Assembly: GCA_937951955.1 (NCBI GenBank)
Contig: CALGAD010000017.1
Coordinates: 1 to 64,000 of the forward strand
Source: an uncultured Bacillaceae bacterium
Lineage (GTDB): Bacteria; Bacillota; Bacilli; Bacillales; Caldibacillaceae
Reading direction: 5' to 3'
Length of the DNA: 64,000 nucleotides
The notes beneath the pieces are model-generated. The model did no database searches, was not told where the DNA came from, and was given only the letters and a program-made list of their open reading frames with translations. This document shows positions 61,119 through 64,000 of this stretch, piece by piece. How positions within the stretch are numbered: the first letter of the stretch is position 1; the number at the start of each line of letters is the position of its first letter. A program made the translations under genes and the position numbers.

Positions 61119-61895
61119 TTAACGGAGATACGTGGAAAAGTGATGGACGGTCGCCACTAATCCTTCCCTTGTCACCTTATGCTCGGCGTTCGCATCAAGG
61201 ATAAAGGTGAGCTTTTCCGGTTCGTCTTTATACTGTGCTTTCACGGCCTTGTAAAAGCGATGCGCGAAATGAAATGGAACAACCGGATCTTTCTCACCAT
61301 GCCAGAAAAGAAGCGGGCGTTGATTCAATTTTTCCGGATGAAGACTTAAATCAAAATGGGAAAGTTTTGCTAATTCATGTTCAATCGCTTCATCAGAAAA
61401 GGGAAGGAAATGTCCTTCTTTCTTGAATTGGGAAATCGCTAATTTCGCAAATTCCACATAAGCCGGGCAACCCATTAAGCTAACAGCTGCTTTAATCCAT
61501 TCATATTGCGTTAACGCACCTAATGTGATAAAGCCCCCCATCGATGTACCAACAACCCCAATTTTGTCAGGGTCTATTTTTCCTGAACCTACAAAATCAT
61601 CTTTGAGCTGTTCTAACTCCTGAATCGCTTTAAGAATGATATGCCAGAAACTCAAGCCCAACTCCGGAAAGCTTTTCTTTTTTTCGTCACTGCGTTCACC
61701 GTGATATTCACAATCGGGAAGGATGACGCGGAAGCCTTCTCCGGCTAAATGATACGCATAGTGGAGATTAACCTCCTTATAACTAGTAAAACCGTGAAAG
61801 AAAAAAATCGCCGGTAGTTTCTCGTCAAAAAATTCTTGCTTGGCTACTTCAAGGAGCGGAACTCCGTGCACCACTTTTTTATCAATAATAATCAT
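61119..61895 (-). CDS. yitV: alpha/beta hydrolase (esterase) YitV
   Basis: This 258-residue protein has the nucleophile elbow GVVGTSMGGFI (Ser about residue 118), an Asp in WHGEKDPVVPF and a C-terminal His in AEHKV. FFHGFTSYKE (about 33-42) supplies the oxyanion hole. Dienelactone-hydrolase/prolyl-oligopeptidase-like fold; substrate unknown. ATG 61895 follows TGGAGGG. Divergent from yitU, as in B. subtilis order. Confidence 0.92.
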   Translation of the reverse strand: MIIIDKKVVHGVPLLEVAKQEFFDEKLPAIFFFHGFTSYKEVNLHYAYHLAGEGFRVILPDCEYHGERSDEKKKSFPELGLSFWHIILKAIQELEQLKDDFVGSGKIDPDKIGVVGTSMGGFITLGALTQYEWIKAAVSLMGCPAYVEFAKLAISQFKKEGHFLPFSDEAIEHELAKLSHFDLSLHPEKLNQRPLLFWHGEKDPVVPFHFAHRFYKAVKAQYKDEPEKLTFILDANAEHKVTREGLVATVHHFSTYLR

Positions 61896-62081
61896 CGTTA
61901 CCCTCCATTAACGTACAATTAACAAGCAAATAGTTGAATTTTAACCTTTTTCCGTTAAACTAATATGTAAGTGTTTTTTCGATTATTTTAGATCAACGGG
62001 AAATGTTTTCCTCTTTTATAATAAGTTTAGCACGAAAAATGTCGAAAATTAAGGAAAATATAAAAAGAAAGGAATCCATCG

Positions 62082-62891
62082 ATGAATAATCGTTATTTGA
62101 TTGCTTTAGATTTGGACGGCACATTGTTAAAAGATGATAAGACGATTTCTGAAAAAACGAAAAAGGTCCTGCAGCAAGTTAAAGCCGAAGGTCATATCAT
62201 CATGATCGCAACAGGACGACCGTATCGATCCAGTGAACAATATTATAAAGAATTGGGGTTAACAAGCCCGATCGTGAATTTCAATGGAGCTTTCGTTCAC
62301 CATCCGTTAGACAATGATTGGGGCGTGCATCATGAACCCTTAAGTTTAGATACCGTACAGACGATAGTGGAAAGTTGTTTCCAGTACAATTTTTACAATA
62401 TTATCGCCGAAGTGCTGGACCATATTTACATCCATTATCACGATCAGAAACTGCTCGATATTTTCCGGCTCGGGAATCCCCGCATAACCGAAGGGGATTT
62501 GCGCAAATTTTTAGATGATAACCCGACGAGTTTATTAATTTATGCCGATGATGAAGAAGTAAAAAGAATCAGCCAGTTCCTGGAAGATGAACATAGTGAC
62601 ATGGTGGAACATCGCAATTGGGGCTATCCGTTCCCGGTGATTGAAATCAATAAAAAGGGAATTAATAAAGCGGTCGGTATCCAGAAGGTGGCGGAATATT
62701 ACAATATTCCCCGGGAGCGGATTATCGCTTTCGGTGATGAAGATAATGACCTAGAAATGCTCCAGTACGCCAAATACGGTGTGGCGATGGGAAATGCGAT
62801 TGATGCGGCCAAGGAAGTCGCAAGGGATGTTACACTTACCAATGAAGAAGACGGCATTGCTGTTTATTTAGAAAAAACTTTATTAGCATAA
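62082..62891 (+). CDS. yitU: HAD-superfamily phosphatase YitU
   Basis: This 269-residue Cof-type HAD phosphatase has motif I LDLDGTLL (9-16), motif II ATGRP (about 43), and motif IV GDEDNDLEML (about 218-227). The cap domain lies between about 85 and 190. In B. subtilis YitU dephosphorylates a flavin precursor in riboflavin synthesis among other sugar or nucleotide phosphates. ATG 62082 follows AAAGGAA. No riboswitch is visible upstream. Confidence 0.92.
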   Translation: MNNRYLIALDLDGTLLKDDKTISEKTKKVLQQVKAEGHIIMIATGRPYRSSEQYYKELGLTSPIVNFNGAFVHHPLDNDWGVHHEPLSLDTVQTIVESCFQYNFYNIIAEVLDHIYIHYHDQKLLDIFRLGNPRITEGDLRKFLDDNPTSLLIYADDEEVKRISQFLEDEHSDMVEHRNWGYPFPVIEINKKGINKAVGIQKVAEYYNIPRERIIAFGDEDNDLEMLQYAKYGVAMGNAIDAAKEVARDVTLTNEEDGIAVYLEKTLLA

Positions 62892-63028
62892 AAATTCCTC
62901 CTCTGTATGAATAAGAAAAGGGAATTTGTAGTTCCCTTGACAAATTTCCTTTTCATACGATTTGAGAAATCGGCCATCCTATACATGAACGAAATTTTCG
63001 TTCAATCAATCGAGGGGGGCTTGCGCTC

Positions 63029-63169
63029 ATGGGCAAAAGAAGTAAATCGAAACGGTTTATCAAACAGGGGCTCGATACGGTGAACCGGCATGCCGAAAAA
63101 TTCCCCTACCATTTAACGTATGCGGAGGCTGAAGCTAGAAAAATGGCCAACCGCCCTATCCACTATTAG
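63029..63169 (+). CDS. small basic protein (46 aa), unrecognised
   Basis: The ATG at 63029 follows CGAGGGGGGC, an unusually strong site. The product is basic (MGKRSKSKRFIKQGLDT at the start), ends HY, and has no membrane segment. It is 12 bp before the DUF3813 gene, so it is cotranscribed. B. subtilis has small genes at this place between yitU and yitT; a specific match cannot be made. Function unknown. Confidence 0.65.
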   Translation: MGKRSKSKRFIKQGLDTVNRHAEKFPYHLTYAEAEARKMANRPIHY

Positions 63170-63181
63170 GGAGAGTTAAAA

Positions 63182-63394
63182 ATGGCAAAAAAATTGTTTC
63201 AACAAGCCAGAGATTTCACCCAGCAGGCACAAAATCTCCCCGAAGTAACGTATGAAGACATTGAAAAAGCCAAAAATGCCATATCTTCGGCTTTCGCGAA
63301 CGCCACTGAAGCCCAGCAAGAACTTTTGAGGGAGTATCAAGAAGAACTGGAGCAAATCGAGCAGCAGATCGATTCTCCAGAAGAGCTGCAATAA
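63182..63394 (+). CDS. DUF3813 small protein
   Basis: The 70-residue product is acidic and helical (MAKKLFQQARDFTQQAQNL at the start, then repeated Glu/Gln), as in DUF3813 proteins near yitT in Bacillus (YizC in B. subtilis, from memory). The ATG at 63182 is preceded by GGGAGAG. It is the second gene of the small two-gene unit. Function unknown. Confidence 0.8.
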   Translation: MAKKLFQQARDFTQQAQNLPEVTYEDIEKAKNAISSAFANATEAQQELLREYQEELEQIEQQIDSPEELQ

Positions 63395-63440
63395 AAAAAC
63401 GGGGCACATGAAAGAAATTTTCTTTCATGCCCCGTTTTTT
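63394..63440. terminator. bidirectional terminator between DUF3813 gene and yitT
   Basis: Long stem (ACGGGGCA-ATGAAAGAAA with one extra base) around a short loop, with A-run and T-run on the two sides. Confidence 0.9.
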
Positions 63441-64000
63441 TAATCGTTGCGGAAGCGACCGATTATATCTTCCGTATAGAAAATGTTTGTGAATGCCTCA
63501 GGATCAATACGCTTGATCAAGCGTTTCAGTTCATACAGTTCATATTTGCTGACAACAGTCATGAGCATTTCTTTATTTTTCTCAGAAAATGCTCCTTTTG
63601 CCGGAACAATCGTCACACCACGATGCAAGTTGTTCATGATTTCACTTTTTAGTTCATGAGTTTTGTTCGTAATGATTAAAGCTGTTAATTTTTCATACCG
63701 AGTATGAATGGCATCCACAACTTGACTTGATGTGAAAGCAACAACTAAAGAATACAATGCTTTTTCCCAGCCAAATAAATATCCGGCGGTCAAAATGATT
63801 ACACTATTCAGTATAAAGGAGTATTTTCCTGTCGGCTTTCCATTTAATTTGGATAAAACGACAGCGATGATATCCATCCCACCGGTCGATGATCCGTAGC
63901 GGAGCGTAATGCCAATGCCGATCGCCGAGATACAGCCACCGAAGACGGCATTCAATAATAGATCATCGGATAGTGGATAAATAGGGACGATATTTAAAAA
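63440..64000 (-). CDS. yitT: YitT-family membrane protein (partial, 5' end off the window)
   Basis: The last 186 codons of the gene are present; the frame stays open to the right edge (63956-64000 continue it without a stop), so the start is outside. The visible part has four or so membrane helices, GSSTGGMDIIAVVLSK in the middle, and then the cytosolic DUF2179 domain (about the last 85 residues, with VTIVPAKGAFSEKNKEMLMTVV). Function of YitT proteins is not settled. TTG 63955 should not be taken as the start. Confidence 0.92.
   Translation of the reverse strand, partial: FLNIVPIYPLSDDLLLNAVFGGCISAIGIGITLRYGSSTGGMDIIAVVLSKLNGKPTGKYSFILNSVIILTAGYLFGWEKALYSLVVAFTSSQVVDAIHTRYEKLTALIITNKTHELKSEIMNNLHRGVTIVPAKGAFSEKNKEMLMTVVSKYELYELKRLIKRIDPEAFTNIFYTEDIIGRFRND

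Noticed and set aside
63440..63955. TTG at 63955 as the start of yitT
   Set aside because: The frame continues open to the window edge with family-like residues, so the gene is simply truncated.

Overview
The window is chromosomal DNA of an endospore-forming member of the Bacillaceae. It has a moderately low G+C content by eye, Shine-Dalgarno sites of the AGGAGG type, frequent TTG and GTG starts, and strong rho-independent terminators after most transcription units. No rRNA, tRNA, insertion sequence, prophage or CRISPR array was seen. Much of the right and middle part follows, in inverted order, the Bacillus subtilis 168 gene order from about yitT to yjcH. This supports the names given to the less obvious genes. 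The species cannot be fixed from this sequence.

Left part, 0-29 kb: metabolic and accessory genes without clear synteny. These are an oxidoreductase, an M3 peptidase, an HD-domain hydrolase, an alanine/glycine:Na+ symporter, a divergent HPr kinase paralogue behind a CcpA (cre) site, a five-LysM cell-wall endopeptidase, an alcohol dehydrogenase, a lactonase-type metallo-beta-lactamase-fold enzyme, an Fsr-like MFS exporter, signal peptidase I, Mn-dependent pyrophosphatase, CvfB, a nitroreductase, a small gene behind a LexA-like box, and the yjcH-yjcG-yjcF run. A decayed array of eight 21-bp units lies at 1894-2061.

Spore region, 28-36 kb: a DUF421 protein, spoVIF, the tiny yjcZ gene behind a sigma-K-like promoter, a spoVA-type operon (YhcN/YlaJ-like lipoprotein, spoVAC, spoVAD, spoVAE), yjcA, a CotY/CotZ coat protein and cotO. 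fabI and prpE follow.

Sugar module, 36.5-41.9 kb: a degenerate protein-kinase-like protein with a lysine tail, a GT4 glycosyltransferase, a HipA-like kinase-fold protein, GalU and UDP-glucose 6-dehydrogenase. It sits between prpE and the yjbO-type pseudouridine synthase, where B. subtilis has other genes, and next to coat genes. A role in a glucuronate-containing envelope or spore glycan is an inference.

Stress and competence block, 42-52.6 kb: rluD-type synthase, nadK, relQ, CYTH protein, cwlQ, truncated haemoglobin, spxH, the RoxS/RsaE small RNA, yizD, pepF, coiA, mecA and spx. Spx, its adaptor SpxH and MecA lie together as in B. subtilis.

Right part, 52.9-64 kb: trpS behind a tRNA-Trp T-box, yjbA, yjaZ, fabF and fabH behind a FapR-like site, two yjaU/yjaV-type genes, yjzB, and the yitW-yitV-yitU-(small gene)-DUF3813-yitT series. 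yitT runs off the right edge.
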